Shown: piece after piece, positions 1-9,977 of the stretch
How positions within the stretch are numbered: the first letter of the stretch is position 1
How the letters are laid out: each line of letters opens with the position of its first letter
Assembly (NCBI RefSeq): GCF_016616095.2
Contig: NZ_CP067089.2
Span: 4,582,110 to 4,646,109, forward strand
Source: Breznakiella homolactica
Lineage (GTDB): Bacteria > Spirochaetota > Spirochaetia > Treponematales > Breznakiellaceae
Reading direction: 5' to 3'
DNA: 64,000 nucleotides
The notes under the pieces: generated by a model
The model's database searches: none
What the model was told of the DNA's origin: nothing
What the model saw: only the letters and a program-made list of their open reading frames with translations
Position numbers and translations under genes: made by a program

Positions 1-1
1 T

Positions 2-952
2 AAGGAATCCTTCAAGCTGGGATCGAAATTCGCCAATAAAATCTGGAACGCCAGCCGCTATATACTGATGAATCTGGAAGGCCGGAACATGACGGAAAAC
101 CCTCCGCTCCTTCCGGTGGATACCTGGATTTACGGCCGCCTCAACGGCGCGGCGCGGGCCATGAACGATGCCTTAACCTCATACCGGTACAATGACGCGG
201 CTCTGACAGCCTATGAGTATTTCTGGAACGATTTCTGCGACTGGTACGTGGAGGCCACGAAACTGTCCATGCGTTCCGGGGATGACGCGGAAAAGGACCG
301 GGCTACCACGGTGCTCCTGGATGTGCTCGCGGAATCCCTGCGGCTTATCCACCCGCTGCTGCCCTTTGTCACCGAGGAAATTTACGAAAAACTGCCCAAT
401 ACAAAGGGCCTGCTCATCACCGCCCGGTACCCGGAATACCGTGAAGACCGGACAAATCCCCGGATAGACGGTGAGTTTTCCTTTCTCCAGGAACTCATCC
501 GCATGATCCGTACCCTCCGGAGCGAGTGCACCATCACCCCGGACAAGAAAGTCCGGGTCCTTATCCGGCTGAGCGGGGGTTTTGCCCACGGAAAATTCCT
601 CCAGGACAATACGGATCTGGCGAAACTTCTCGCGGGAATCGGCGAACTTGAAATCACCGATGCCGGCGGGGAAGGGTTCTCCCGGCCGGAAGGTTCCATC
701 GGCCTGGTGGGAAATGGTTTCGAAGCCTTTGTCTATATCGCCGACGCCGCGGACATGGTCTTCCTTAAGCAGAAATTTACCAAGGACCTGGAAAAGGACC
801 GGAAATTTATGACTTCTCTCCAGTCGAAACTGGCCAATGGTAATTTTACCAGAAACGCCCCGGCAGAACTGGTGGAAGGGGAGAAGCGGAAACTTGAGGA
901 CGCCCTTAAACGGACGGAAAAACTGGAATCCTATATCAGGGATATGGCATAG
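2..952 (+). CDS. valS: Valine--tRNA ligase, C-terminal part (5' end outside window)
   Basis: This is the 3' end of a class I aminoacyl-tRNA synthetase gene that charges tRNA-Val in the cytoplasm. The open frame runs in from base 2. It begins with the sequence KFANKIWNASRYILMN, which is typical of the start of the anticodon-binding helical domain of ValRS. The helical domain follows, and the last ~65 residues are rich in Lys, Glu and Leu, like the C-terminal coiled-coil arm of ValRS. The catalytic domain (HIGH, KMSKS) and CP1 editing domain lie upstream and cannot be checked. An HD-domain gene starts 24 bases downstream and may be co-transcribed. Identification is by family resemblance and is firm; LeuRS or IleRS C-termini look different. 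Confidence 0.93.
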   Translation, partial: KESFKLGSKFANKIWNASRYILMNLEGRNMTENPPLLPVDTWIYGRLNGAARAMNDALTSYRYNDAALTAYEYFWNDFCDWYVEATKLSMRSGDDAEKDRATTVLLDVLAESLRLIHPLLPFVTEEIYEKLPNTKGLLITARYPEYREDRTNPRIDGEFSFLQELIRMIRTLRSECTITPDKKVRVLIRLSGGFAHGKFLQDNTDLAKLLAGIGELEITDAGGEGFSRPEGSIGLVGNGFEAFVYIADAADMVFLKQKFTKDLEKDRKFMTSLQSKLANGNFTRNAPAELVEGEKRKLEDALKRTEKLESYIRDMA

Positions 953-976
953 GAACAGCCAGTATAAGGAGCAGCC

Positions 977-1528
977 ATGACAACCGAAGAGATGCTGCGT
1001 TTAAAAGGAATGCACCTTGCCCCCTATATGCAGCTTGCCACTGCCCTGATCGGAAAGGTCAGGGAAGGGGGCGGGAACATGTTCCGGCATCAGATCGATA
1101 CCATGGCGACACTCATCGATTACGGGTATATCGATTCCGTGCTGCTCAAGGCTTCGGTGGTGCATGATCTCATAGAGGATGTCCCGGATTTTAACCATAA
1201 CCTGCTTATTTCAATCGATTACGAAAGTCCGGCGGTGTATGATCTCGTCCTGGAGGTCACCCGTTTTCCCGAAGAAAGCAAACCCGAATTCCTCACCCGT
1301 ATCCGGGAAAGCGGTTCCTTTCACGCCAAGGTCCTGAAAGTCGCGGACCGCATCTCCAATATGATTTCCCTGGGATTTGTGATCAACACGGAATTTATAA
1401 GCCGCTATACTGAAGAAACCGTACAGTATATTCTCCCCATAGCGGAGGAAGTCGATAAGTCCATGCTGGCGGAGCTGCAGTCCCTGGTGGAATCCCGGAG
1501 AAAATACGTTTCCGTGTTCCCGGTGTAG
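977..1528 (+). CDS. Stand-alone HD-domain hydrolase, SpoT/MESH1-like
   Basis: This 183-residue cytoplasmic protein consists of a single HD fold. The metal-binding pattern is visible: H38, the HD pair H63-D64 followed by the ED of IEDV (67-68), and D124 in KVADRISNM. This H...HD..ED...D layout is that of the ppGpp hydrolase domain of RelA/SpoT and of small alarmone hydrolases. There is no synthetase, TGS or ACT domain. The start is supported by AAGGAG just upstream. Hydrolysis of (p)ppGpp or a related nucleotide is inferred; other HD phosphohydrolase activities are possible. It follows valS closely, which would fit a link between charging and stringent signalling, but that is speculation. Confidence 0.8.
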   Translation: MTTEEMLRLKGMHLAPYMQLATALIGKVREGGGNMFRHQIDTMATLIDYGYIDSVLLKASVVHDLIEDVPDFNHNLLISIDYESPAVYDLVLEVTRFPEESKPEFLTRIRESGSFHAKVLKVADRISNMISLGFVINTEFISRYTEETVQYILPIAEEVDKSMLAELQSLVESRRKYVSVFPV

Positions 1529-1552
1529 AAAAACCGCGGCTCAGCCGGCGGT
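1527..1552 (-). terminator. Possible intrinsic terminator for the U32 gene (minus strand)
   Basis: Read on the minus strand, 1552-1533 folds as ACCGC + GGCTGAGCC + GCGGT with one bulged base. It is followed by a short T run (GGTTTTTC). It overlaps the last codons of the U32 gene and sits between two convergent genes. It may act in one direction only, because the plus strand has no T-tract after the stem. Confidence 0.4.
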
Positions 1553-2806
1553 CCCGGGGCTTTCCTCCCCGTCATGGGATTGTCTCCGGATAATATACCC
1601 CGGCCGCAGGGGCGCCGCGGTCTCAAAGGTGTACAGTTTTCCGTGATCCGCTTCGGCGGCGGGCAGGCCCGCCTCATCACGGATGGTGTAGTCGTTTAAT
1701 TTCAGAACGGTTATATCCGGCCCGATAAACTCCAGTTCTTCCCCGGCGATTATTTTATTTTTCGGCTCCAGCCGGAACCGGCGCGTCCCTGATTCTCCCG
1801 GGGTTTGCCCGCCGGCGCCGGCATCTTCTTCTCCGAGAAAACCAAGAAACATGTGGCTCTGGAGGTAACTCCGCAAGGTGGGCATCTCCACTTCGTCCCT
1901 GCCGAAGTAAAACCCCGTGGAAAATTCCCGGTGGCTCACCTTCAAAAGTTCCTCCCGGAAAAATGCCAGGTCCTCCGGGGACGGGCCGCTGTCTGTTTCC
2001 AGCGCGTCGAGATGCTTCCGGTACGCCCGGGTTACCACCGCGGTGTAATAGGGGGATTTTATTCTTCCCTCAATCTTAACCGAATCGACCCCGGCGTCCC
2101 TGAGTTCCCGGAGATACTCGATCATGCAGAGATCCTTGGAGGAAAGAATCGTCGTAAATCCGTCACCTTCTTCCACGGGGAAATATTCCCCCGGTCTTTT
2201 GCGCTCCTCCAGGATCCGGTATTCCCAGCGGCAGGAATGGGAGCAGTCACCCTGGTTGCCCGACCGTCCGGCCATATAGCGGCTGAGAAAACACCGTCCC
2301 GAATAGGCAAGGCACATGGCGCCGTGGACAAAACATTCAAGTTCAATCTCCGGAACGGCCCGGCGGATTTCCGCGATATCCCGCAGAGGTGTTTCCCGTC
2401 CCAGGATAATCCGGGAAAAGCCCATGTCCCGGTATATTTTCGCCGCTCCGCTGTTGATGCAGTTCGCCTGGGTGGAAAGGTGAAGCGGCACCCCGGGGAA
2501 ATTTTTTTGGAGCAGCGGCACAATTCCCAGGTCCGTGACAATGAACCCGTCCAGGGGATACTGCCGGATATAATCCAGGGCGGACTCGAGCCGCCTGAGG
2601 TCTTCCTGGTGGAAATATATATTCAGCGCGCCGTACAGTTTTTTCGTTCCCTTGATTTTTTTGATTTCCGCATATTCATCACCGGAAAAATTATCCGCCT
2701 TCCGGCGGAGAGAAAAATCGAGGATCCCCGTATACGCGGCGTCGGCGCCGTAGCGGTAGGCGGTTTTTAATTTTTCCAGATTTCCCGCGGGGGCTAACAG
2801 TTCCAT
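1541..2806 (-). CDS. U32 family peptidase (YegQ/RlhA-like)
   Basis: The ~421-residue protein opens with MELLAPAGNLEKLKTAY, the hallmark N-terminus of U32 family proteins. The U32 signature follows: ELECFVHGAMCLAYSGRC, then CSHSCRW, which supplies conserved cysteines. Members include collagenase-like peptidases and the Fe-S/prephenate-dependent RNA hydroxylases RlhA and TrhP, so the actual substrate cannot be given from sequence. I chose the ATG at 2806 because it gives the canonical N-terminus. An in-frame ATG at 2842 would add 12 atypical residues, lies right beside a strong GC hairpin, and has no ribosome-binding site. The gene lies downstream of a chemoreceptor gene on the same strand and converges with the HD gene. 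Confidence 0.88.
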   Translation of the reverse strand: MELLAPAGNLEKLKTAYRYGADAAYTGILDFSLRRKADNFSGDEYAEIKKIKGTKKLYGALNIYFHQEDLRRLESALDYIRQYPLDGFIVTDLGIVPLLQKNFPGVPLHLSTQANCINSGAAKIYRDMGFSRIILGRETPLRDIAEIRRAVPEIELECFVHGAMCLAYSGRCFLSRYMAGRSGNQGDCSHSCRWEYRILEERKRPGEYFPVEEGDGFTTILSSKDLCMIEYLRELRDAGVDSVKIEGRIKSPYYTAVVTRAYRKHLDALETDSGPSPEDLAFFREELLKVSHREFSTGFYFGRDEVEMPTLRSYLQSHMFLGFLGEEDAGAGGQTPGESGTRRFRLEPKNKIIAGEELEFIGPDITVLKLNDYTIRDEAGLPAAEADHGKLYTFETAAPLRPGYIIRRQSHDGEESPGTAG

Positions 2807-2848
2807 ATCCCGCACTATACCATTGAAAAGGCAGGTTTTCATAGTGAA

Positions 2849-2874
2849 GCGGCGGCCCGGAGTGCGGCCGCCGC
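2849..2874. other. GC-rich perfect hairpin between chemoreceptor and U32 genes
   Basis: A perfect 9-bp inverted repeat, GCGGCGGCC / GGCCGCCGC, has an 8-base loop. It lies between the end of the minus-strand chemoreceptor gene and the start of the U32 gene. Neither side has a good T-tract, so it is not a textbook terminator. It may pause transcription or shield an mRNA end. Confidence 0.5.
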
Positions 2875-2899
2875 GGATGATTTTATTTCAATCCGTTGT

Positions 2900-4993
2900 T
2901 TATGCCTTGAACCGGCCGATGGTCCCTTCCATGCGTTCCACCAGCTCCCCGTTCTGGGACGCTACTCCGGTGATTTCCTTGGCCATGGATTCAACATCCT
3001 CCACCACCGTCGCTATCTGCTGGGAACTTTCATGGATCTGTTTTGACGCATTGGCCAGTTTTTCCATGGCGCTCACCACAACTTTGTTTCCTTCGCTCAT
3101 TTCGCCGGAGCTGGACCGCACTTTGACGGTGATATCGTTCATGCTTCTGATAGCTTCCAGTATCTGCCGGGATCCTTCGTTCTGTTCGACCATGGCGGAT
3201 TTTACTTCCCCTACCATGGTGTCGGTAAGATCGATCCGGCTGTGAAGTTCCTCAAAGGCCTTGGCGGAATCCGCCGAAGACTTAACCACCGCGGAGATGG
3301 TTTCCTGGATGGATTTGAGGTTTGCCCCGATGGTCCGTGACTGCTGGCTGGAAGAATCCGCCAGCCGTCTGATCTCATCGGCCACCACGGCAAATCCCTT
3401 GCCCGCGTCCCCGGCGTGGGCCGCTTCTATGGCGGCGTTCATGGCCAGCAGATTGGTCTGGGCGGCAATGGCGCCGATGGCGGTATTGGCCTCCATCAGA
3501 CTCGCGGACTGTTCCGAAATCTCGGTGATCCTCGCCTGGGCCGCGTTTTGTGTTTCCAGCCCATCCTGGGAAGCGTTCAGGAGTCCCTGGAATTCCGCGG
3601 CGATCCGTTCAGTGGAGCCGGACACTGATCCGATATTGCCCACCATTTCCTCAATCGACGCGGACGCCTCCGAGATGCTGGCCGCCTGATCGGCAATCAG
3701 ATCATCCAGTTTTACGATTCCCCGGGCGGTCTGGTTTACCGCGGCGGAGGAATTGTCGATATCCGAAGCCTGCTGTTCCAGTTCATGCTGAATAGTCGAA
3801 ATCAGGAGTCCGATCCGTTCTATCCCGGCGCCGGCGCTGTCCACTTCCGTATTCAGTTTCTGGCCGCTGGCTTTTACTTCTCCCTGGGCTGTTTTCATAT
3901 CCCGGATAATTACCGACAGTTTTTCCAGGAAAACGTTGAAGTCCCGGACTAGGTGGCCTATTTCGTCGTTCCGGCGGATATCCAGCCGTTTGGTAAGATC
4001 CGCTTCGCCTTCGGCGAGGTCCTGGAAATGGAGGGCCACTTTCTTTATCGGATTGGCGATCCATCGCCCCAGGAAAATGGAAAGAACAATGGAAACGGCC
4101 AAAGCCGCGATGATTACCGCCATGATTATTGCGGCCAGCTGGTTTTTCGTGCTGTTCAGGGCTTTCGCTGTAATAATAATTCCCATGCGCCAGTTGTAAA
4201 TTTGTGACACCTCCGAGGCGAAGAGGTAGTATTCCTCTCCCTGGGCGTCGCGGTAGGTCCCGTAGGGTCTGTTGGTGCTGAAAACGTGGTTTGCCAGACT
4301 GCTCAGTCCCCGGTATCCCGCTTCGGCGTCGGCTTTGTAAATATTGAAATTCATGATCAGGTCCCGGTTCTTCGACGCGATAACCATCCCGGTGCTGTCC
4401 AGGACCCATGCCCGGCTGGTTTCTCCTATATCGATTTCATCCACCACTTCATTTAATTTGTCCAGGGAAAGCTCGAAGGCCAGGAGCGCCCGTTTGCTGC
4501 CGTCGGGATTCTTAATTGCCTCCGCCAGTATTGAAGCGGCGGTGCTGGCCCGGCGGGTCGTCAGGGGATCCGAAACGTAGCTGTCAAAACCCTGCTGGAA
4601 AATTCCCCGGTAATAGGACCGGTCCAGCACGGTAACATAGGAACCCGGGGTTGTGGTGGCCCGGCCGTCGGGCCATACGACATAGACATTTTTTATTTCA
4701 TCGCCGACTTTTCCCACCAGGCCCGCGGCGTATTCCTCCAGTTCCCGGTCGGTCAGTTCATCGGTGTTTCCCAGGGTTATCGCAACCCGCAGGAGCTGCT
4801 GGAACTGCAGAATCAGGGTATCCACCTGGTCCGCCCGGGCTTCCGCGATCTGCAGGCTCGATGACCGTACCTGTTCGTTAAAGGCATGTTCCACTCTGAA
4901 TTCTACAATAAAAAAGATCGCTACCAGTATGACCGCGACCATGGACGCCACAGCGGCTGTTACCCGGCCTTTTATCATGAGTACGTGTTTCAA
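2900..4993 (-). CDS. Methyl-accepting chemotaxis protein
   Basis: This 697-residue transmembrane chemoreceptor would sit in the inner membrane, sense periplasmic ligands and control CheA. It has an N-terminal membrane helix (about 8-30) and a periplasmic region of about 240 residues resembling a double Cache domain. A second membrane helix (about 285-305, [18 protein letters not shown]) precedes a HAMP domain starting [11 protein letters not shown]. The cytoplasmic signalling helices carry the highly conserved hairpin tip [19 protein letters not shown] at about residue 515. The start at 4993 is a TTG with GAGGAG eight bases upstream; the alternative ATG at 4978 has no such site. No che genes are nearby, so it is an orphan receptor whose ligand is unknown. 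Confidence 0.95.
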   Translation of the reverse strand: MKHVLMIKGRVTAAVASMVAVILVAIFFIVEFRVEHAFNEQVRSSSLQIAEARADQVDTLILQFQQLLRVAITLGNTDELTDRELEEYAAGLVGKVGDEIKNVYVVWPDGRATTTPGSYVTVLDRSYYRGIFQQGFDSYVSDPLTTRRASTAASILAEAIKNPDGSKRALLAFELSLDKLNEVVDEIDIGETSRAWVLDSTGMVIASKNRDLIMNFNIYKADAEAGYRGLSSLANHVFSTNRPYGTYRDAQGEEYYLFASEVSQIYNWRMGIIITAKALNSTKNQLAAIIMAVIIAALAVSIVLSIFLGRWIANPIKKVALHFQDLAEGEADLTKRLDIRRNDEIGHLVRDFNVFLEKLSVIIRDMKTAQGEVKASGQKLNTEVDSAGAGIERIGLLISTIQHELEQQASDIDNSSAAVNQTARGIVKLDDLIADQAASISEASASIEEMVGNIGSVSGSTERIAAEFQGLLNASQDGLETQNAAQARITEISEQSASLMEANTAIGAIAAQTNLLAMNAAIEAAHAGDAGKGFAVVADEIRRLADSSSQQSRTIGANLKSIQETISAVVKSSADSAKAFEELHSRIDLTDTMVGEVKSAMVEQNEGSRQILEAIRSMNDITVKVRSSSGEMSEGNKVVVSAMEKLANASKQIHESSQQIATVVEDVESMAKEITGVASQNGELVERMEGTIGRFKA

Positions 4994-5128
4994 GGGTAAA
5001 ACTCCTCAATATGGTATTATTTTACAATCTTTTGTTCTATATTCAGAAATATACCACAGGACCGTAATCTTTCATACCTTTTGAGTACGTTATTCCAAGA
5101 ATATGCAGCGATTCTATGGCTTTCTACA

Positions 5129-6261
<1,133 letters not shown>

Positions 6262-6317
6262 GACATATACCGGACGGTTCGCGCCGTCCCCGGAAAAACG
6301 GCCTACTATAAAGGTTG

Positions 6318-6352
6318 AAAGGCTCCGTCCCTTATAGGCCGGGGCCTTTTTT
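6318..6352 (+). terminator. Intrinsic terminator after gap
   Basis: The stem AAGGCTCCG (6319-6327) pairs with CGGGGCCTT (6340-6348) through nine pairs including one G-T. It is followed by a run of T residues. A second small hairpin, GGACGG/CCGTCC, lies just upstream near 6273-6289. Confidence 0.8.
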
Positions 6353-6460
6353 GTCGGCTTGTCCGGTTTGCTGCCGGACAGGTCATGCAAATAGTGCAGA
6401 TTTTGCTGTTCTTACGAAGGACTGCTTCAAAGTGTTAAAAAAACAAGCTGGAGGTACTGA

Positions 6461-7723
6461 ATGATTAAGACCGTGAAGGATGTGGATCTGAAGGGAAAAC
6501 GGGTTATCATGCGGGTGGATTTTAATGTGCCCATGAAAGACGGGGTAGTGCAGGATGATACCCGTATAATGGCCGCGCTGCCGACCATCAAGTATATCCT
6601 CGACCAGGGGGCTAAAAGCCTTACCCTGATGAGCCATCTCGGGGATCCCGCCAAGGATATGAAAAAGGCCAAGGAAAAGGCCGAAAAGGACGGGAAGTCC
6701 TTTGACGAGGCCGCGTATATCAAGGGTAAACACCGCATGGCCCCGGTGGCGGCGTATCTTGAGAAAAAACTGGGCAAACCCGTTATTTTCGCCGGAGAAG
6801 ACGGGGATTACGGGAAAAAGGCCTTTATTGAGTCCCAGCCCGACGGCTCGGTGATCATGCTGGAAAACACCCGGTTCCATCCGGAAGAAACCAGCAAAGA
6901 CGCCGCCGAACGGGATAAACTGGCCAAGGAACTGGCTTCCTACGGCGACATATTCGTCAACGACGCCTTCGGAACCGCCCACCGGGACCACGCGTCCACC
7001 GCTTCCATCGCCAAGTTCGTTCCCGTTTCGGTGGCGGGTTTCCTCATGGAAAAGGAAGTCAATTACCTGGAACCCATCGTAACCAATCCCCAGAAACCCC
7101 TGGTAGCCATTATCGGCGGCGCCAAGGTTTCCTCCAAGATCGCGGTTCTGGAAAGCCTGCTCAAAAACGCCTCCGCCCTGATCATCGGCGGCGGTATGGC
7201 GTATACCTTCCTCAAAGCCCAGGGGCATACGGTGGGTAAGTCCCTGGTTGAGGACGATCAGATCGACACGGCGAAAAGTATCCTCGCGGCGGCGGACAAA
7301 GCCGGTGCGGAGATCGTGCTTCCCGTGGACCACGTCTGCTCCGAAACCTTCGACTCTGCTGCTGCGGCGGTTCCCATTGATGGTGTGGATATCCCCGACA
7401 ACCTTATGGGTATGGATGTGGGGCCCAAAACGCTGGCAAAATACAAGGACGTCCTCGCCAAGGCCAAAACCATTGTGTGGAACGGTCCTGTGGGGGTCTT
7501 TGAGTTTGAGAATTTTGCCAAAGGAACCGGCGAAGTCGCCAAAATGGTAGCGGAGGCCACCGGACGGGGCGCCGTCACCGTGGTGGGCGGCGGCGATTCC
7601 GTGGCGGCGGTCAACAAATTCGGCCTGGCTTCGAAGATGAGCCACGTGTCCACCGGCGGCGGGGCTTCCCTGGAACTGCTGGAAGGCAAAAAGCTCCCCG
7701 GTATCGAAGTCACCCGAAGCTAA
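6461..7723 (+). CDS. pgk: Phosphoglycerate kinase
   Basis: This 420-residue cytoplasmic enzyme makes ATP from 1,3-bisphosphoglycerate. The N-terminal domain has RVDFNVPM and the substrate-binding histidine in MSHLGDP. The C-terminal domain has the glycine-rich [10 protein letters not shown] and [13 protein letters not shown] nucleotide-site segments. The usual SHLGRP motif reads SHLGDP here and is followed by a Lys-rich insertion ([19 protein letters not shown]), a pattern I recall from a subgroup of bacterial PGKs. GGAGG lies seven bases before the ATG. It sits between gap and tpiA, in pathway order. Confidence 0.97.
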   Translation: MIKTVKDVDLKGKRVIMRVDFNVPMKDGVVQDDTRIMAALPTIKYILDQGAKSLTLMSHLGDPAKDMKKAKEKAEKDGKSFDEAAYIKGKHRMAPVAAYLEKKLGKPVIFAGEDGDYGKKAFIESQPDGSVIMLENTRFHPEETSKDAAERDKLAKELASYGDIFVNDAFGTAHRDHASTASIAKFVPVSVAGFLMEKEVNYLEPIVTNPQKPLVAIIGGAKVSSKIAVLESLLKNASALIIGGGMAYTFLKAQGHTVGKSLVEDDQIDTAKSILAAADKAGAEIVLPVDHVCSETFDSAAAAVPIDGVDIPDNLMGMDVGPKTLAKYKDVLAKAKTIVWNGPVGVFEFENFAKGTGEVAKMVAEATGRGAVTVVGGGDSVAAVNKFGLASKMSHVSTGGGASLELLEGKKLPGIEVTRS

Positions 7724-7755
7724 TTCAAATCTTAAAAAGGTTTGAATGAGTTTCT

Positions 7756-7791
7756 CGGAGTTTGTCTTTTATGCATAAAAGGCAAACTCCG
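7756..7791. other. 36-base near-perfect palindrome between pgk and tpiA
   Basis: CGGAGTTTGTCTTTTA and TAAAAGGCAAACTCCG form a 16-bp stem with one G-T pair and the loop TGCA. A weaker inverted repeat, ATTCAAA/TTTGAAT, lies just before it. A short T run (ATTTTT, about 7798-7804) follows, so it could terminate or attenuate transcription between the two genes. It could equally be a protein-binding palindrome. Confidence 0.7.
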
Positions 7792-7823
7792 CATCTAAAT
7801 TTTTGACAAGACATGGAGAAAAC

Positions 7824-8573
7824 ATGAGAGATTATTTTATCGCCGGAAACTGGAAAATGCATAAAACCCGGGCGGAAGCCGCGGACCTGGCTAAGGATCT
7901 TGTGGCTCAGCTCAAGGACGGAAAACACAAATACCTGGTAGCCCCTTCCTTTACTTCCCTGGAAACCGTTGGGGCCATTGTAAAGGGAACCAACATCATG
8001 CTGGGTGCCCAGAACATGGCATCCGAAGAGCAGGGTGCGCACACCGGGGAGGTATCGGTACTCCAGCTTAAGGACCTCGGCGTGCAGGCCGTTATTCTCG
8101 GCCACAGCGAACGCCGCCATATCTATAAGGAAGACGACGCTCTGATCAATAAAAAGGTCAAGCTCGCCCTCCAGCACGGGATGGAAGTCATCCTCTGTGT
8201 CGGTGAGCTCCTGGAAGAACGGGAATCCGGCAAAGCCGAAGCGGTCTGCGAAACTCAGACCGTAAAAGGCTTGGAAGGAGTATCCGCGGCGGAACTGGCC
8301 AAGGTTACCATTGCCTATGAACCGGTCTGGGCCATCGGTACCGGCAAAACCGCGACCCCCGAGGACGCCGATGCCATCCACGCCTATGTCCGCAAGGTTG
8401 TGGCGAAGCTGTACGGCGAAGACGCGGCGAAGAAAATCTGCATCCAGTACGGCGGCTCCGTAAAAGCCGACAACGCGGCCCAGCTTATGGCTAAGGAGAA
8501 TATCGACGGCGCTCTGGTGGGCGGCGCGGCTCTGAAAGCCGATACTTTTGTGCCTATCGCCAAATTCGGCTGA
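7824..8573 (+). CDS. tpiA: Triosephosphate isomerase
   Basis: This 249-residue TIM-barrel enzyme interconverts dihydroxyacetone phosphate and glyceraldehyde-3-phosphate. The active-site residues are visible: K11 in GNWKMH, H94 in GHSERR and E166 in YEPVWAIGTGK. The C-terminal phosphate loops YGGSVKADN and GALVGGAAL are present. The ATG at 7824 follows GGAGAAA and gives the standard N-terminus; an upstream in-frame TTG at 7803 is not supported. A strong terminator follows. Confidence 0.97.
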   Translation: MRDYFIAGNWKMHKTRAEAADLAKDLVAQLKDGKHKYLVAPSFTSLETVGAIVKGTNIMLGAQNMASEEQGAHTGEVSVLQLKDLGVQAVILGHSERRHIYKEDDALINKKVKLALQHGMEVILCVGELLEERESGKAEAVCETQTVKGLEGVSAAELAKVTIAYEPVWAIGTGKTATPEDADAIHAYVRKVVAKLYGEDAAKKICIQYGGSVKADNAAQLMAKENIDGALVGGAALKADTFVPIAKFG

Positions 8574-8594
8574 TCTCCGGGAATTCCGACCGTA

Positions 8595-8630
8595 AAGGGC
8601 CCGGCGCAATGTGCCGGGCCTTTTGTTTGT
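8595..8630 (+). terminator. Intrinsic terminator after tpiA
   Basis: GGCCCGGC (8598-8605) pairs with GCCGGGCC (8613-8620) over eight bases with a seven-base loop. It is flanked by A and T runs and followed by TTTTGTTTG. Confidence 0.88.
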
Positions 8631-8690
8631 ATTTACCATGTTTTCTGCCTACATATAGGAAACAATTGTCCTGAAATGCGCCCCAAGTCC

Positions 8691-8719
8691 TTGAATAAGT
8701 TTTTCTCATTCGCTAGAAT
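8691..8719 (+). promoter_or_regulatory. Sigma-70 promoter before secG
   Basis: TTGAAT at 8691-8696 and TAGAAT at 8714-8719 are separated by exactly 17 bases, about 60 bases before secG and just after the tpiA terminator. It may drive the whole secG-ptsN-V-ATPase-map run, because no convincing terminator was seen before 20.6 kb. Confidence 0.65.
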
Positions 8720-8777
8720 GGATTAAATCCGAGGATTTTACCTGTGGGATATCTGTTTATTATGCGGAGTTTTTAGA

Positions 8778-9137
8778 ATGGGTGTACTCAATGTCATACT
8801 CCTGGTTTTCTTTGTTATTGTTTCTGTTCTCTTAATTTTAATTGTATTGATACAGAATGAAGACGGAGACAGTCTCGGCGGGATCTTTGCCGGCGGCAGT
8901 TCCTCTGCCTTCGGCTCCCGGTCAGGAAACGTTCTGACGAAAACAACTTCTGTTCTGGGGATGCTTTTTCTGGTAATATCCTTCAGCCTGGCCCTGATCA
9001 ACCGGACCCCCAGCGGTTCCGGCGTTGAAGCCGCGGGCCGGCAGATGACCACCGAAAGCGATTCGGAATGGTGGCTCGAAGGCGAAGCCAGCAATGCGGA
9101 ACCGCAATCTTCCCAGGGCTCGGCGGTTTCGGAGTAG
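8778..9137 (+). CDS. secG: Protein translocase subunit SecG
   Basis: This 119-residue inner-membrane protein is an accessory subunit of SecYEG. It has a first membrane helix at residues 2-24 and the conserved loop IQNEDGDSLGGIFAGGSSSAFGSRSGN. A second membrane helix follows at about 58-75. The acidic tail after residue 80 is longer than in E. coli SecG. GGAG precedes the ATG. It is the first gene of the V-ATPase-containing run. Confidence 0.93.
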   Translation: MGVLNVILLVFFVIVSVLLILIVLIQNEDGDSLGGIFAGGSSSAFGSRSGNVLTKTTSVLGMLFLVISFSLALINRTPSGSGVEAAGRQMTTESDSEWWLEGEASNAEPQSSQGSAVSE

Positions 9138-9177
9138 GGGTATCCCGGCTTGAATTTTTCTGGGAGGGTGGTTCGTT

Positions 9178-9651
9178 ATGTTGCTGCATGAAGTATACCG
9201 GCCTGAGTTTATAAAAGTAGGCCTGGAAGCCGACGATAAGGATGAAGCCTTCGAAGAGATGATCGATCTTTTTTGCCAGGCGACCCGCTGCAACGCCCGG
9301 GATGAAATACTTGCCGCGGTCCAGGACCGGGAAGCGAAAATGTCAACGGGTATCAAAAAGGGCATTGCCATTCCCCATGGAAAAACCAATGCCGTGGACA
9401 ATGTCTACGGCATTCTGGGGATTTCTAAGAAAGGTGTTGACTACGATGCCCTGGACGGGGAACCGGTTTATCTCCTGTTTATGATGCTCGCGCCGGCTAA
9501 GGATACCGAAAAACACCTCCGGCTTTTAAAACGCCTGGCGGAACTCCTGGACAATCCGCAGTTTTATACGGATATGCTTGCACAGAACGATGCCCAGTCT
9601 GCGTACGGGGTAATAAAAAAATATGAGGATATACTCATCACATTAGATTAA
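9178..9651 (+). CDS. ptsN: PTS EIIA-2 domain protein (EIIA-Ntr-like)
   Basis: This 157-residue single-domain protein belongs to the mannitol/fructose EIIA family, which accepts phosphate on a histidine from HPr or NPr. The phosphorylation site is H67 in GIAIPHGKT. The C-terminal stretch HLRLLKRLAELL is typical of the fold. No EIIB or EIIC is encoded nearby, so a regulatory rather than transport role is likely. It lies between secG and the V-ATPase genes. A second paralogue fused to an HTH occurs at 54.3 kb. Confidence 0.9.
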   Translation: MLLHEVYRPEFIKVGLEADDKDEAFEEMIDLFCQATRCNARDEILAAVQDREAKMSTGIKKGIAIPHGKTNAVDNVYGILGISKKGVDYDALDGEPVYLLFMMLAPAKDTEKHLRLLKRLAELLDNPQFYTDMLAQNDAQSAYGVIKKYEDILITLD

Positions 9652-9666
9652 AAAAGAAGGATGTCC

Positions 9667-9975
9667 ATGGACGAACAGGATGTTCTGCAGCACTTGTTGG
9701 AAGTGGAAGCTAAGGCTTCGGCCCTTGTAGACGACGCCCAGGCGGAAGCGGATAAGCGGATTGCCGAAGGCGAAGCCAGGGGCCGTTCTGCGTATGATGA
9801 ACGGTATTCCAAAGAAGCGGAAAAGCTCGAAGCCGAATTTCAAAAGGAAATCAGCGACACCCGGACTGAATACCAGTCGCAGCTGGATTCATACAGGGAA
9901 AGTCTCTTGGCGGAAAAAGTAAATACCCAGGATTTTTCAGAGCTTCTTACGGCATTTCTTTTTAAGGACCAATAA
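9667..9975 (+). CDS. V/A-type ATPase peripheral-stalk coiled-coil subunit (G/H-like)
   Basis: The ~102-residue protein is almost entirely charged heptad-like helix (residues 5-75: ALVDDAQAEADKRIAEGEAR and similar). It is the expected size for the stalk subunit called H, G or NtpF, which pairs with subunit E. Position immediately before subunit C and co-directional with the whole ATPase set supports this. I prefer the ATG at 9667, six bases after AGAAGG, over 9661, which touches it. Sequence alone would not separate it from other small coiled-coil proteins. Confidence 0.75.
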   Translation: MDEQDVLQHLLEVEAKASALVDDAQAEADKRIAEGEARGRSAYDERYSKEAEKLEAEFQKEISDTRTEYQSQLDSYRESLLAEKVNTQDFSELLTAFLFKDQ

Positions 9976-9977
9976 CC

